Assembly (NCBI RefSeq): GCF_013870515.1 | Contig: NZ_JACBXA010000002.1 | Span: 1 to 64,000 of the forward strand | Source: Streptomyces albidus (ex Kaewkla and Franco 2022) | GTDB lineage: Bacteria > Actinomycetota > Actinomycetes > Streptomycetales > Streptomycetaceae | Length of the DNA stretch: 64,000 nucleotides | Direction: 5' to 3' | Part shown: one piece after another, positions 1-8,932 of the stretch | How the letters are laid out: each line of letters begins with the position of its first letter | Numbering within the stretch: the stretch's first letter is position 1 | The notes under the pieces: generated by a model | Seen by the model: only the letters and a program-made list of their open reading frames with translations | What the model was told of the DNA's origin: nothing | The model's database searches: none | Translations under genes and position numbers: made by a program

Positions 1-68
1 ATGCCGCCAGGACCGCCGGCGGCATCCGGCGCCCCGGTGTGAGGAGCGCGGATCTTCGGCCGGGCTCC

Positions 69-368
69 CTACCCGGTGGGCTCCGGGTTGGTGTCGTCCT
101 CGCCGGGGCGGGCTGCCGCGTCGCCGTGGAACTGCGGGTCGATCGCGTTCGCCGCACCGAGGGCTGTGAGCAGCCAGTCGTCGTCCTGGGACCGTGCCCG
201 GGCGGCTTCGCGGTGGGCCAGCGCGGCTTCCAATTCGTCGAGTGCAGTCTCGAGCTGGGTGCTTTCCATACCGGCAGCCGCTTCGCGAACGTGCTGGCGT
301 GCTTCTTCCACGCCTTGATTCGCGTCCTCGTACAGGGCGTCGAGCTCGGACTTTTTCGGATCAGCCAT
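69..368 (-). CDS. small acidic helical hypothetical protein
   Basis: This 99-residue acidic protein has no signal peptide or membrane segment. Residues 5-70 are rich in Glu, Ala, Leu and Arg with heptad-like spacing, which predicts a helical or coiled-coil hairpin; the last 15 residues are Gly/Asp/Pro-rich and probably disordered. The ATG at 368 follows a GGAG three bases upstream. It stands alone: the next gene to its right runs the same way but is separated by a strong hairpin. I do not recognise a family and assign no function. Codon usage is typical of the neighbours, which is the main reason to call it real. Confidence 0.65.
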   Translation of the reverse strand: MADPKKSELDALYEDANQGVEEARQHVREAAAGMESTQLETALDELEAALAHREAARARSQDDDWLLTALGAANAIDPQFHGDAAARPGEDDTNPEPTG

Positions 369-540
369 GTCTCCGAGCGTACGGTTCCGGAGCCCCGGTC
401 TGTCGCGCCGGGTCCTTCAAAGCGTCGCCATGACGGGCGAGGGCACGGCGAAATCCCTGCCACCGTGCCGCTCCCGACGCGGGAGAGGCGCCGGCACTCG
501 ATTTGCCGACCACGGTCGACAGGGGTGTGGCACCACGTGA

Positions 541-577
541 CGGGGTGGCCTCGCCGAGTCACGGCGAGGCCACCCCG
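541..577 (-). terminator. hairpin terminator after the purine permease
   Basis: A perfect 16-bp inverted repeat with a 5-base loop (arms 541-556 and 562-577) begins 16 bases past the permease stop codon. There is no T-run, which is common for Streptomyces terminators. It could serve transcription from either side. Confidence 0.75.
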
Positions 578-592
578 GTGGGTTCCGCGGTG

Positions 593-2038
593 TTACTTGA
601 TGCCGAGGACCTGCTCCAGCGGGTCGATGGCGAAGTACACGAGGAAGAGCACCGCGGTGCCCCAGAGCAGCCAGTGGACCTCACGGGCCTTGCCCAGGCA
701 CGCCTTGATGATCACGTAGGCGACGAAGCCGGCACCGATGCCGTTGGTGATGGAGTACGTGAACGGCATGACGACGATGGTCAGGAAGGCCGGGATCGCG
801 AGTTCGTAGCGGTCCCAGTCGATGTGCCTGACCTGGGTCATCATCAGGAATCCGACCGCGACCAGGGCGGGGGACGCCGCCTGGAGCGGCACGATCGTCA
901 TGACCGGGGTGAGGAAGAGGGCGAAGGCGAACAGGCCGCCGGTGATGAGGTTGGCGAAGCCGGTCCTGGCTCCTTCCCCGACACCCGCGGCGGACTCGAT
1001 GTAGGTCGTGGCTGACGACGAGGCCGAGGCGCCGCCGGCGACGGCGGCCGCGCCGTCGATGAGCAGGACCCTGCCCAGCCCGGGGACCTGGCCGCGCTCG
1101 TCGAGGAGTCCGGCTTCGGCGGTGACGCCGACGACGGTGCCCATGGTGTCGAAGAAGTCGGACAGGATGAGTGTGAAGACGAGCAGGACGACCGTCAGGA
1201 CGCTGACCTGTCCGAAGGCGCCGAGCAGGTCGAAGTTGCCCAGCAGGCCGAAGTCGGGGGCTGAGACGGGCTTGTCCGGCAGCGACGGCGAGGTCAGGCC
1301 CCAGGTCTTGACCTTGGCGAACTCGTTGACGATGACGGCGACGATGGTCATCAGGACGATGCTGATGAGGATGGCGCCCTTGACCTTGCGGGCGAGCAGG
1401 ACGACCGTCACGAGCACGCCGAGGCAGAAGACGAGCATCGGCCAGCCGGTGAGCGTGCCGGTGCCGAGCTGGACGGGCACGGTGGTCTTCGCGGCGTCCG
1501 GGATGCGGGTGACGAAGCCGGCGTCCACGAAGCCGATGAAGGCGATGAACAGGCCGATGCCGACGCTGATGGCTTGCTTGAGGGGTTGCGGGATGGCGTG
1601 CATGACGGCCTCGCGAAGGCCGGTCATGACCAGGACGCAGATCAGCAGGCCCTCGATCACGATGATGCCCATCGCGTCGTCCCAGGCCATGAGGGGGGCG
1701 ACCTGCACTGCGACGATGGCGTTGATGCCGAGACCCGCGGCCAGGGCGAGCGGCAGGTTACCGCCCACGCCCATGATCAAGGTCATCACCGCGGCCACCA
1801 GGGCCGTGGCGGTGGCCAGTTGGGCGGGATCCAACTGGTCGCCGAACTTGTCCTTGGCGCTGCCGAGGATGATCGGGTTGAGTACGAGGATGTACGCCAT
1901 CGTGAAGAAGGTGGCGAACCCGCCGCGTATCTCCCGGCTGTACGTCGACCCGCGCTCGCTGATGCGGAAGAACCGGTCGAGTGAGCCGCCGGTTCTGGTG
2001 GGCGGCGCCTCGGCAGTGCTCGTCGTGCTGGTCTGCAT
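593..2038 (-). CDS. NCS2 purine permease, AzgA/PbuG (guanine/hypoxanthine) type
   Basis: This 481-residue integral membrane transporter would take up purine bases (adenine, guanine, hypoxanthine) by cation symport. About 12-14 hydrophobic helices run from residue 30 to the end. AzgA-subfamily signatures are visible: AAGLGINAIVA in the first third, SDFFDTMGTVVGV in the middle, and TTYIESAAGVGEGARTG after it. These separate it from uracil/xanthine NCS2 carriers. The ATG at 2038 is chosen because AGGAG lies 8 bases upstream; the open frame extends further but that part is poor in coding character. A helix-turn-helix gene is transcribed divergently from the same intergenic region and may regulate it. 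The exact base transported cannot be read from sequence. Confidence 0.9.
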   Translation of the reverse strand: MQTSTTSTAEAPPTRTGGSLDRFFRISERGSTYSREIRGGFATFFTMAYILVLNPIILGSAKDKFGDQLDPAQLATATALVAAVMTLIMGVGGNLPLALAAGLGINAIVAVQVAPLMAWDDAMGIIVIEGLLICVLVMTGLREAVMHAIPQPLKQAISVGIGLFIAFIGFVDAGFVTRIPDAAKTTVPVQLGTGTLTGWPMLVFCLGVLVTVVLLARKVKGAILISIVLMTIVAVIVNEFAKVKTWGLTSPSLPDKPVSAPDFGLLGNFDLLGAFGQVSVLTVVLLVFTLILSDFFDTMGTVVGVTAEAGLLDERGQVPGLGRVLLIDGAAAVAGGASASSSATTYIESAAGVGEGARTGFANLITGGLFAFALFLTPVMTIVPLQAASPALVAVGFLMMTQVRHIDWDRYELAIPAFLTIVVMPFTYSITNGIGAGFVAYVIIKACLGKAREVHWLLWGTAVLFLVYFAIDPLEQVLGIK

Positions 2039-2315
2039 GACTGCGTCTCCTGGACCTACAGGGTAAGAGGGGGGAAGCGGGACAGTGCCGCCTCGGAGCG
2101 TGTGACGGTAGTCGTGCGAACACGCATGCGGCACCTCGCGAGCCGGATCATACGCGGCACAACGGGATTCACAATCGTGTTGGGGCATCCCGTGGTTGAC
2201 GGCGGCAAGCGGGCCCTGTCGGTTCCTACAGAATCGCTCCCGACCTATCACTCAAAACGGGATGCAGGCGACAGCGGACGTGGAGTTGCGGTCGGTAACT
2301 GCTTACTCTCTGCCC
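2039..2315. promoter_or_regulatory. divergent promoter region between permease and HTH gene
   Basis: These 277 bases separate two divergent genes and must hold both promoters. A TTGAC element is present at 2196-2200 on the plus strand, but I see no convincing -10 at the right distance and no clear operator palindrome. No gene is seen inside. Confidence 0.4.
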
Positions 2316-2990
2316 GTGCACCCTCCGATCCCCTTCAACGCGCGTGCTGCCCGCACCCTGCGCGAGAAGCTCGGGATGGCCCCCGGCCACGTCGCTTATG
2401 GCATGCGTGCTTCTTACGGCATGGCTCACATCACTCCCGAGCACATCGCGGCATGGGAACGCGGCGACGCCCTGCCCAACGCCAGTGAACTCTCCGCTCT
2501 GGCCGGGGCTCTGTGGTGTGCCCCTGACGAACTCATGGGCAGTCCCCACACCTTGCTCGAGCACCGGCTGGCACGCGGAATATCCGTCGAGGACATAGCC
2601 CGCCTCGTGGGCATCGACCTCGAGGCCTACCGTCACATGGAAGGGACCGGGCGGTGGACGGGGGACAAGCGGCAGTCCGCCAACCTCAGCAGCGTCCTCA
2701 ACCTCCCCCCGCGTGACTTCATCGCCATCACGGGCCTGGAGGAAGAGCTCGCCCGTCTGCTCACCGAGGCCGTCTCCACCCGCTGGCAGGCCCACGTCCG
2801 CGCCATCGCCAAGCTCCTCGCCATGGACCGCCGCGACCTGCAGGAGCCCCTGCGGGACATGCAGCAGGAGTACCAGACCCTCATGGCGGCCACCCTCAGC
2901 CGAGCCAGCACCGCCTCCGGCGAAGCCGGACGGCTCTTCATCGAGGACATCATCAACCAGTTCTGGTCCCGGCTCCCGGAGCACCCGTAG
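2316..2990 (+). CDS. XRE-like helix-turn-helix regulator
   Basis: This 224-residue cytoplasmic protein begins at a GTG giving VHPPIPFNARAARTLREKLG. Residues 8-75 form a helix-turn-helix region (ARTLREKLGMAPGHVAYGMR, then PEHIAAWERGDALPN) followed by ALAGALWCAPDELMG. A second HTH-like stretch (GISVEDIARLVGI) lies near residues 90-105. The C-terminal half is helical and charged, with no recognisable ligand domain. I recall similar Streptomyces proteins beside purine/uracil-type permease genes, so it probably controls the divergent permease; that link is inferred from position only. An upstream in-frame ATG exists at 2196, but the extra 40 residues look non-coding. Confidence 0.8.
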   Translation: MHPPIPFNARAARTLREKLGMAPGHVAYGMRASYGMAHITPEHIAAWERGDALPNASELSALAGALWCAPDELMGSPHTLLEHRLARGISVEDIARLVGIDLEAYRHMEGTGRWTGDKRQSANLSSVLNLPPRDFIAITGLEEELARLLTEAVSTRWQAHVRAIAKLLAMDRRDLQEPLRDMQQEYQTLMAATLSRASTASGEAGRLFIEDIINQFWSRLPEHP

Positions 2991-3224
2991 AGCTCGGCCG
3001 GGTTTCGCAGACGCACTGCCGTGTTCGGATGACCGGTCGTTCCGTCGTCGGGCGGCGGATGCGGTCCGGCAGGAACAGGCAGGCACCTCGGGGCTCTTGA
3101 GCAGCCCTGGAGCGCGGGTCACGCCAGTGATCGCGGCGGTGGACGGCCGACTGCTTGAGCATCGCCGGTCAGCCGTCGCCGACTTCACGCCGGATTCGTA
3201 CTCAGGACGTGCCTGCGGCGTGGG

Positions 3225-3827
3225 TCATTCTCCGCGCCAGACGTTGTCGAAGGCCGCCTCCTCGATGGCGCGGCGTTGCCGCACGGCCTCCAGTTCCGTC
3301 AACGCGTCGTTGACCGCAGCGAGCACCGTCGCCACCGCGTCGTCCACCGTCGCGGACTCCCCGCTCCGCTCGCTGCGGACCCCGAGGGCCTCGGTGAGGG
3401 CGGCCAGGACGGGCTCATCCGATTCCCGGCGCTCCGCAGCCGCATGGCGATCCGGCGTATCGGCCAGCACCAGCTGACCGGACTGGAAGAATCTCCAGCG
3501 GCGGGGCCGCCGGGTGAGCTGACCCGCCGACTCGAGGTCGGCCAGATACTCCGCCGACAGACCGCGGCCCCTGCGCCACAGCCACTCCTCGACCGTCTCG
3601 TACGGCGCTCGCCTGACCAGCGACGACTCGGCCTCGTCCAGCAAGCGGTCAGTCGTCTCCGGGCGGTGGCCCGGCACGATGTCCTCGCCGTCCAGCCCGA
3701 CGGCCTGGGCGGTGAGAAGGTCGATCAGCTCGGCCCCCGCCAGCGCCAGCGCCATGTCCCCTCGCTCCAGGGGTCGGTCGGGCGTCACGTCCAGGGCGGT
3801 TATCAACAGGTCCCGTGGTGTGGTCAT
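3225..3827 (-). CDS. GPP34-family phosphoprotein
   Basis: This 200-residue protein matches the bacterial GOLPH3 (GPP34) family. It opens with TPRDLLITAL and shows the pattern RGDMALALAGAELIDLLTAQ near residues 22-42. Next come an LxRRxPYETVEEWLWRRGRGL segment at about 70-95 and a basic LTRRPRRWRFF stretch near 105. In eukaryotes the fold binds phosphatidylinositol-4-phosphate and glycosyltransferase tails; in Streptomyces its role is unknown, and several paralogs per genome are usual. The ATG at 3827 follows GGGGAG at 8 bases; a longer frame start 14 codons upstream lacks such a site. It is a single-gene unit. Confidence 0.85.
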   Translation of the reverse strand: MTTPRDLLITALDVTPDRPLERGDMALALAGAELIDLLTAQAVGLDGEDIVPGHRPETTDRLLDEAESSLVRRAPYETVEEWLWRRGRGLSAEYLADLESAGQLTRRPRRWRFFQSGQLVLADTPDRHAAAERRESDEPVLAALTEALGVRSERSGESATVDDAVATVLAAVNDALTELEAVRQRRAIEEAAFDNVWRGE

Positions 3828-4291
3828 GGTCAGCTCCCCGTCGAGGGCATCCGTGAGTGATGCGTCCACGGCTTGTGCGGCAACGGCACGAGGCCGAGCG
3901 GCAAGTCACGTTCCATTGTCGGCGACCGCCGTGACGGCTGCAGGCGGGAGCGGGGAGATCGGCTGCATCCCGGCTCGGACGGACGGGGCATCGAGCCGTG
4001 CGACCGGCGCTCATGGGAGACCCGGGCGACGCCCTCAGTGGCCGGCCGCGACTCTGCGTTGCCGATCGGCCAAGCCCCCGGCGGCCGGCCGTACGTGCAG
4101 TCCGGCGTGACACGGCTCCGTGTATCCCGTACTACGCTGGAAAAGCAGGCAAATCATGCTGAAACAGCACAATCGGGTGCCGTCACGATGCCTTTCGCAG
4201 AGAAAGAAGCCGGCGCATTCCGTTCATGAGGTGGTGAGGGCAGGAATTCTGCCTCGACCTGCGAACGAGCTCAGACAGTAAGGAGATCCAG
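3828..4291. other. 464-bp divergent intergenic region, no gene seen
   Basis: Open frames here are shadows without coding bias. The right end holds the epoxide hydrolase leader with AAGGAG 6 bases before the ATG, and an imperfect palindrome around an EcoRI-like GAATTC centre (GGCAGGAATTCTGCC, about 4239-4253) that could be an operator. Confidence 0.5.
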
Positions 4292-5482
4292 ATGTCTGTC
4301 TCTCCCGAAAAGCCATCGGTACGGCCGTTCACGTTCGACTTCCCCGAGTCCGATCTCGAGGATTTGCGTGCGCGCATCGCGGCCACGCGTTGGCCCGACA
4401 AGGAGACTGTCGCGGATCAGACGCAGGGCACGCCGCTCGAGACCACTCAGGAACTCGCACGCTACTGGGCGTCGGACTACGACTGGCGCAAGGTCGAGGC
4501 GAGGCTGAAGGCTCTGCCGCATTTCATCACCGAGATCGACGGGCTCGACATCCACTTCATCCACGTCCGCTCGCCGCATGAGAATGCTCTGCCGCTGATC
4601 GTGACGCACGGATGGCCCGGTTCGATCATCGAGCAGATGAAGATCATCGAACCGCTCACCAATCCCACGGCCTACGGCGCGAGCGCGTCGGACGCCTTCC
4701 ATCTGGTGATTCCGTCGTTGCCCGGCTACGGGTTCTCGGGCAAGCCGACCACGAAGGGCTGGGGCCCTGAGCATGTGGCAAGCGCCTGGGCAGAGTTGAT
4801 GACGCGCCTCGGTTACAAGAAGTACGTGGCGCAGGGCGGTGACTGGGGTGCGATCGTCACGGATCTCATGGGTGTGCAAGCGCCCGAGGGTCTGCACGGC
4901 ATCCACACCAACATGGCCTGCGTTGTCCCGCCCGACATCGACATGGCCCTCCAGACCGGCGGTGCGCTGCCCTCAGACCTCTCGGCAGAGGAGAAGACGG
5001 CCTGCGAGCAGTTGGGCTTCTTCTACCAGCACGTCTCCTACGGCCTCATCATGGGTGACCGCCCGCAGACGCTGACCGGACTGGCGGATTCACCCGCCGG
5101 GTTGGCGGCATTTCTGCTCGACCACGATGCGCGCAGTCTTGAGCTGATCTCGCGGGCCTTTGCCGGACGCCCCGGAGGCCTCACGCGAGACGACGTTCTC
5201 GACAACGTGACGCTGTTCTGGTTGACGAATACCGCGATTTCCGCGGCTCGTCTCTACTGGGAGAACACCCTCCCGTTCTTCTCCGTCAAGGGAGTCTCCG
5301 TACCGGTTGCCGTCAGCGTCTTCCCCGACGAGCTCTACCAGGCTCCGAAGAGCTGGGCGGAGGAGGGGTATCCCAAGCTCATGTACTACAACAGGCTCGA
5401 AAAGGGCGGCCACTTCGCCGCCTGGGAGCAGCCGGAACTCTTCGTGGGAGAGCTTCGAGCGGGTTTCCGGCAGCTTCGCTAG
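4292..5482 (+). CDS. epoxide hydrolase, EHN-type alpha/beta hydrolase
   Basis: This 396-residue soluble enzyme would add water to epoxides to give diols. An N-terminal EHN domain (residues 10-110, FDFPESDLEDLRARIAATRW) precedes the alpha/beta-hydrolase core. HGWPGS at 106-111 supplies the oxyanion-hole region. GGDWGA contains the nucleophilic Asp at 184. FPDELYQ near 345 lies in the acid region, and His374 in KGGHFAAWEQP is the catalytic base. Length and motif order match the microsomal/juvenile-hormone-type epoxide hydrolase family common in actinomycetes. The start is fixed by AAGGAG. The gene is followed after 164 bp by an acetoacetate-decarboxylase-like gene on the same strand, so the two may form a small catabolic unit. 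The substrate is unknown. Confidence 0.92.
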   Translation: MSVSPEKPSVRPFTFDFPESDLEDLRARIAATRWPDKETVADQTQGTPLETTQELARYWASDYDWRKVEARLKALPHFITEIDGLDIHFIHVRSPHENALPLIVTHGWPGSIIEQMKIIEPLTNPTAYGASASDAFHLVIPSLPGYGFSGKPTTKGWGPEHVASAWAELMTRLGYKKYVAQGGDWGAIVTDLMGVQAPEGLHGIHTNMACVVPPDIDMALQTGGALPSDLSAEEKTACEQLGFFYQHVSYGLIMGDRPQTLTGLADSPAGLAAFLLDHDARSLELISRAFAGRPGGLTRDDVLDNVTLFWLTNTAISAARLYWENTLPFFSVKGVSVPVAVSVFPDELYQAPKSWAEEGYPKLMYYNRLEKGGHFAAWEQPELFVGELRAGFRQLR

Positions 5483-5646
5483 AGCGCTGGAGAAGGTGGC
5501 TCTCGACGGCACGTCCAGTCACCTGAATGAAGAACCAGGTTCTCGAATCAGGATTCATGGGTCTGACCGGCGTCGGCGGGCCATCTTCCGTCGTGTCGCT
5601 TTTCCCTCCCTGGGCGAGGGCAGAAACCACCACTGGAGGAGGAAGC

Positions 5647-6435
5647 ATGCTGCAGGGTTACACCGTGCCGCTCTCACCGCGGGGAGAGGCGAACCTCGCG
5701 TCCGCACCCCCTTGGCACTACGCCGGTGATCTGGTCGGCGTCGAGTTCTGGACGGACCCGGCGTCAGCCGAAGCGACGCTTCCCGAAGGGCTCGACCCCG
5801 ACCCGAAGACCTCCGGGCGTGTGCTGGCACTGTTCTTCGACTGGCAGTTCTCCGGAGAGAATGACGAGTACCTCGACCCGGTGCGCAGTCAGTACCATGA
5901 ATTCTTCGTCCTCGTCGACGCACACCTGAAGGGCGAGCCGGTCTCCTGGTGCCCCTACATCTACGTCGACAACGACCATGCCCTGGCGCGTGGTTGGGTC
6001 CAGGGGTTCCCGAAGAAGATGGGCGCGGTGCACCAGACGCGCATCTTCGCCTCCCCCGGCCGGGCCTCTCCGACTCTCGCCGCCGGCGCCCGTTTCGGCG
6101 CAAGCATGTCGTCAGGAGAACGGACGCTCGCCGAAGCCAGGGTGAAACTCGAGGAGCCGGTGAGCGAGCCTTCTTCGCTGTTCGGCCGCGACACGATCAA
6201 TCTGCGCTACTTCCCGCGCCTGGCCGCAGGCGAGTACGACAAGCCTGTCGTTCACGAGCTGGTGAGAATGATTGCCGAAGACCAGCAGATCGCCGACATG
6301 TGGGCCGGTACCGGCGAGATCTCCCTCTCTCCGGCGGTCGGCGAGGAGCTGGCGGACCTGGCTCCGGTCCGCATGGGCGCGGGCTTCCGCCTGTCGATGT
6401 CGTACAGCGTCACGGAAGTACGCGACGTCGGCTGA
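5647..6435 (+). CDS. acetoacetate decarboxylase-family protein
   Basis: This 262-residue protein belongs to the ADC fold. The signature GFPKKMG at residues 120-126 holds the adjacent lysines, one of which forms the Schiff base in true acetoacetate decarboxylases. PPWHYAGDLVGVEFWTDP near 21-38 and the aromatic core VSWCPYIYVDND also fit. Many actinobacterial members act on larger oxo-acids or as aldolase-dehydratases, so the substrate is open. The ATG at 5647 follows GGAGGAGGAAGC and is preferred over an ATG 40 codons upstream. It lies downstream of the epoxide hydrolase, probably in the same pathway. Confidence 0.85.
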   Translation: MLQGYTVPLSPRGEANLASAPPWHYAGDLVGVEFWTDPASAEATLPEGLDPDPKTSGRVLALFFDWQFSGENDEYLDPVRSQYHEFFVLVDAHLKGEPVSWCPYIYVDNDHALARGWVQGFPKKMGAVHQTRIFASPGRASPTLAAGARFGASMSSGERTLAEARVKLEEPVSEPSSLFGRDTINLRYFPRLAAGEYDKPVVHELVRMIAEDQQIADMWAGTGEISLSPAVGEELADLAPVRMGAGFRLSMSYSVTEVRDVG

Positions 6436-6514
6436 GGCCTGCACAGGCCTGTACCGAGGGAGGCGTGATGCCTCCGGCTGAATGTGCCCGGCCGTGGAGG
6501 TAACACCGGGGCCG

Positions 6515-6530
6515 GCAGGAGGCCTCCTGC
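6515..6530. terminator. 16-bp perfect palindrome between convergent genes
   Basis: GCAGGAGGCCTCCTGC is self-complementary and lies between the convergent decarboxylase-like and GNAT genes. It overlaps an alternative stem CCGGCAG (6512-6518) / CTGCCGG (6539-6545). It is probably a bidirectional terminator. Confidence 0.5.
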
Positions 6531-6575
6531 ATCCTCGACTGCCGGACACAGCAGGCCGGTTGAAAGCACCAGTGA

Positions 6576-7133
6576 TCAAAGCTCACTCACCGGGTGCCGT
6601 CGGGTGAACTCGTCGGCGAGCATGCCCAGAATGACGAGGTCGTGGTACCGGCCGGCGAGGAAGACGTGATCGCGGAGGCGGCCTTCCTCGACGAAACCGA
6701 GCCGCCGCTGGAGCGCCAACGACCCTTCGTTGTACGCGAAGACCTTCGCTTCGCACTTGTGATAGCGCCGCTCGGCGAACATGTAGCGCAGCAGCAGCAC
6801 GACGGCTTCCGCCGCATAGCCCTCGCGTCGGTGATCGGCACCGATGGTGACGCCGTATTCGAACCTGCCCGCATTCGGGTCGGCGTAGTGAGAGCCGACG
6901 GCACCCACGACCTCGCCCGTGTCGACGGCTTCGATTGCCAGCCTGAAGCAGTCGCCGTCGGACTTGGCAGCGGCCAGCTCGTTGGCCCGGACGCGGTAGC
7001 TCTCGGCGGAACGGGGCGGATGCAGCACGTCCCCCGACCGCTCCTCGTCTTCGGTCAGGCGCATGAACGCGGCCCCGTCGCCGGGCTCGATACCGCGCAG
7101 CCGTATCCGCTTGCTCGTCCAGAACGATGTCAT
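6576..7133 (-). CDS. GNAT-family N-acetyltransferase (RimJ/RimL-like)
   Basis: This 185-residue protein has the full GNAT order. TSKRIRLRGIEPGDGAAF forms the N-terminal strand and helix. Next come VGAVGSHYADPNAGRFEYGVTIG and the acetyl-CoA loop HRREGYAAEAVVLLLRYMF (about 100-118). YHKCEAKVFAYNEGSLALQRRLGFVEEGRLRDHVFLAGRYHDLVILGM then follows. The last portion is typical of RimJ/RimL-like enzymes that acetylate N-termini or small amines. The ATG at 7133 has only a weak GGCGG upstream, so a start slightly further 5' is possible. An MFS exporter gene begins further upstream on the same strand. Confidence 0.85.
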   Translation of the reverse strand: MTSFWTSKRIRLRGIEPGDGAAFMRLTEDEERSGDVLHPPRSAESYRVRANELAAAKSDGDCFRLAIEAVDTGEVVGAVGSHYADPNAGRFEYGVTIGADHRREGYAAEAVVLLLRYMFAERRYHKCEAKVFAYNEGSLALQRRLGFVEEGRLRDHVFLAGRYHDLVILGMLADEFTRRHPVSEL

Positions 7134-7246
7134 CCGCCAATGGAACAGGCCGAGGCATCCGGATTCCAGGCCGAGCCTGTGCTGCTCCGCCTCGCTGTCG
7201 TTGTTGCGTACCCCCCGCGCAGGGCGAGGAGCAGCGGTCACACGGC

Positions 7247-8548
7247 TCAGCGCCCTTGCCGGGCACGCCACTCGGCCAGGCCGAGCGCTGAGAAAGCCGC
7301 GATCGCGGCAAGGACGGCGGCCGTTGGCGGCACGGTGAACGCGGCGGGCCAGGAGAGGTGACGGGCGTGCTCGGCCACCCAGCCTCCGGCGGCCGATCCG
7401 GCGGCGATGCCGCTCAGAAGGGCGGTCACCGCGCACGTCATGCCCTCGTTCAACCGCGCTGCCGGGACCGTCTCCTGGATCAGCGTCATGCCCGTCACCA
7501 TCGCCGGAGCGGTCCCCATCCCGGCGACGAGCAGGGCGACAGCGAGTACCGCCAGGCTCCCGGTGGCGGCCGCCGTGAGGGGCAGCAACGCCAGTACGGC
7601 CACTGCGCCGACGCACAGTGCGAACCGGCGCGTGAGCGGTGTGGCAGGCGGGCGCACCGTGCCCATGAACAGCCCCGCTGCGGCCGACCCCATGGCCTGG
7701 CAGGCGAGCACCACACCCGCCGCCCCCTGCTGCCCTTGCCCGTCGGCGAACGCGATCGTCGCCACCTCCATCGCTCCGAACACGCCGCCGGTGCACAGAA
7801 ACGCCACCAACAGCGGCAGGAGGGCGCGCAGTCGGAGAGGTGGAACGGCATGGCCGGTGGAACTCGCCGCAACTGGGGGCTCGGTGCTGCGCTGTCCCGT
7901 GAAGATCAGCATCCCCAGCAGCAGAAGCGCGGCTCCGACCAACGTGCCGGCTTCTGCGAAGAGTTGGGTGCACAGCACGGCCGCGAGGGGAGGCCCCGCC
8001 ATGAAGCACAACTCGTCGGCAGCCTGCTCGAAGGAGTTGGCGGTGTGGCGGGCGGCGGGATCCGTGCGGAAGAGATGGGCCCACCGGGCACGGGACAGGC
8101 CACCCGTGTTGGGCGTGGTGGCAGTAGCCGCGTACGAGGCGAACAGCATCCAGCCCGGCGCCCCGGACCGTACGCATGCGGCCAGCAACACCGCGCCAGC
8201 CACTGCGACCAGCGTCGCGGGCAGAGCGATCCGTGCCTGCCCGTGCCGGTCGATCAGCCGGGCCGTCAGCGGCCCCACCACGCCGGTGGCGGCGAGTCCC
8301 GTCGCGGTCACGGCCCCAGCGAGCGCGTACGAGCCCCGTGTAGTCGCGATCATGATGACCGCGGAGACACTGAGCATCCCCATGGGGAGCCGGGCGAGCA
8401 GGTTCCCCGCCGTGAAGGCACGAGCTCCCGGCACGGTGAACAGCCGTGCGTACGGGGCGAGTCGGCCTGGCGCAGATCGAGGACAGTGAAGAGGCCGGGC
8501 GCGGTCGGTCGTGGTCTTCGGACGTGCGATGAGTGTGTGACCGGTCAT
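7247..8548 (-). CDS. MFS transporter
   Basis: This 433-residue protein has about 12 hydrophobic segments in two six-helix halves separated by a polar loop (FTGQRSTEPPVAASSTGHAVPP, near residue 230). TARLIDRHGQARIALPAT is the cytoplasmic loop 2-3 motif, a relaxed form of the GxLaDrxGrkr pattern of major facilitators. The family resembles actinobacterial exporters of unknown substrates. The ATG at 8548 (MTGHTLIARPK) is taken as the start, although upstream codons in frame exist. It is in line with the acetyltransferase gene downstream, with 113 bp between them. Confidence 0.82.
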   Translation of the reverse strand: MTGHTLIARPKTTTDRARPLHCPRSAPGRLAPYARLFTVPGARAFTAGNLLARLPMGMLSVSAVIMIATTRGSYALAGAVTATGLAATGVVGPLTARLIDRHGQARIALPATLVAVAGAVLLAACVRSGAPGWMLFASYAATATTPNTGGLSRARWAHLFRTDPAARHTANSFEQAADELCFMAGPPLAAVLCTQLFAEAGTLVGAALLLLGMLIFTGQRSTEPPVAASSTGHAVPPLRLRALLPLLVAFLCTGGVFGAMEVATIAFADGQGQQGAAGVVLACQAMGSAAAGLFMGTVRPPATPLTRRFALCVGAVAVLALLPLTAAATGSLAVLAVALLVAGMGTAPAMVTGMTLIQETVPAARLNEGMTCAVTALLSGIAAGSAAGGWVAEHARHLSWPAAFTVPPTAAVLAAIAAFSALGLAEWRARQGR

Positions 8549-8932
8549 GCCCAGGAACTGCGTGCCGCCCCGGGACGAATGGTGATCGCGCCCGTCACGG
8601 CGGTGGACGGCGGCGCTGGGCATGCCTGCCAGACTCGCGGCCGGCGCAGCATCCCTCAACCTGTTTTCGACCCGGGAGCGGGTGGTCGTTCATTCCAGCG
8701 ATCGCGCGGTCTCGGCGTACACGCGCCGTGGCTTCGCCGTGTCCCCGCGGCTGCTCCAGGTCGACCCCTCCTCGTAGCGGTCCGCAGCAAAGGGCGTCAG
8801 CTGCGGATGTCCCGGCTGATCGGCCACTGTCAGCGGGTCCTCGTAGGGTCTCTGCCGGTGATGCGACGCACCGGGGAGACGAGCGAGCAGCCCGGTCTCA
8901 TCGACGAGGCCAGGAGCCACCAGGGGGATCGG
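8549..8932. other. 384-bp divergent intergenic region, no gene seen
   Basis: The stretch between the MFS gene and the divergent GNAT gene holds only shadow frames. I see no clear promoter consensus or repeat. Confidence 0.45.

Noticed and set aside
1-42. open frame at the window's left edge (ATG to TGA)
   Set aside because: Thirteen codons rich in Pro and Ala are too few to tell a gene end from chance.
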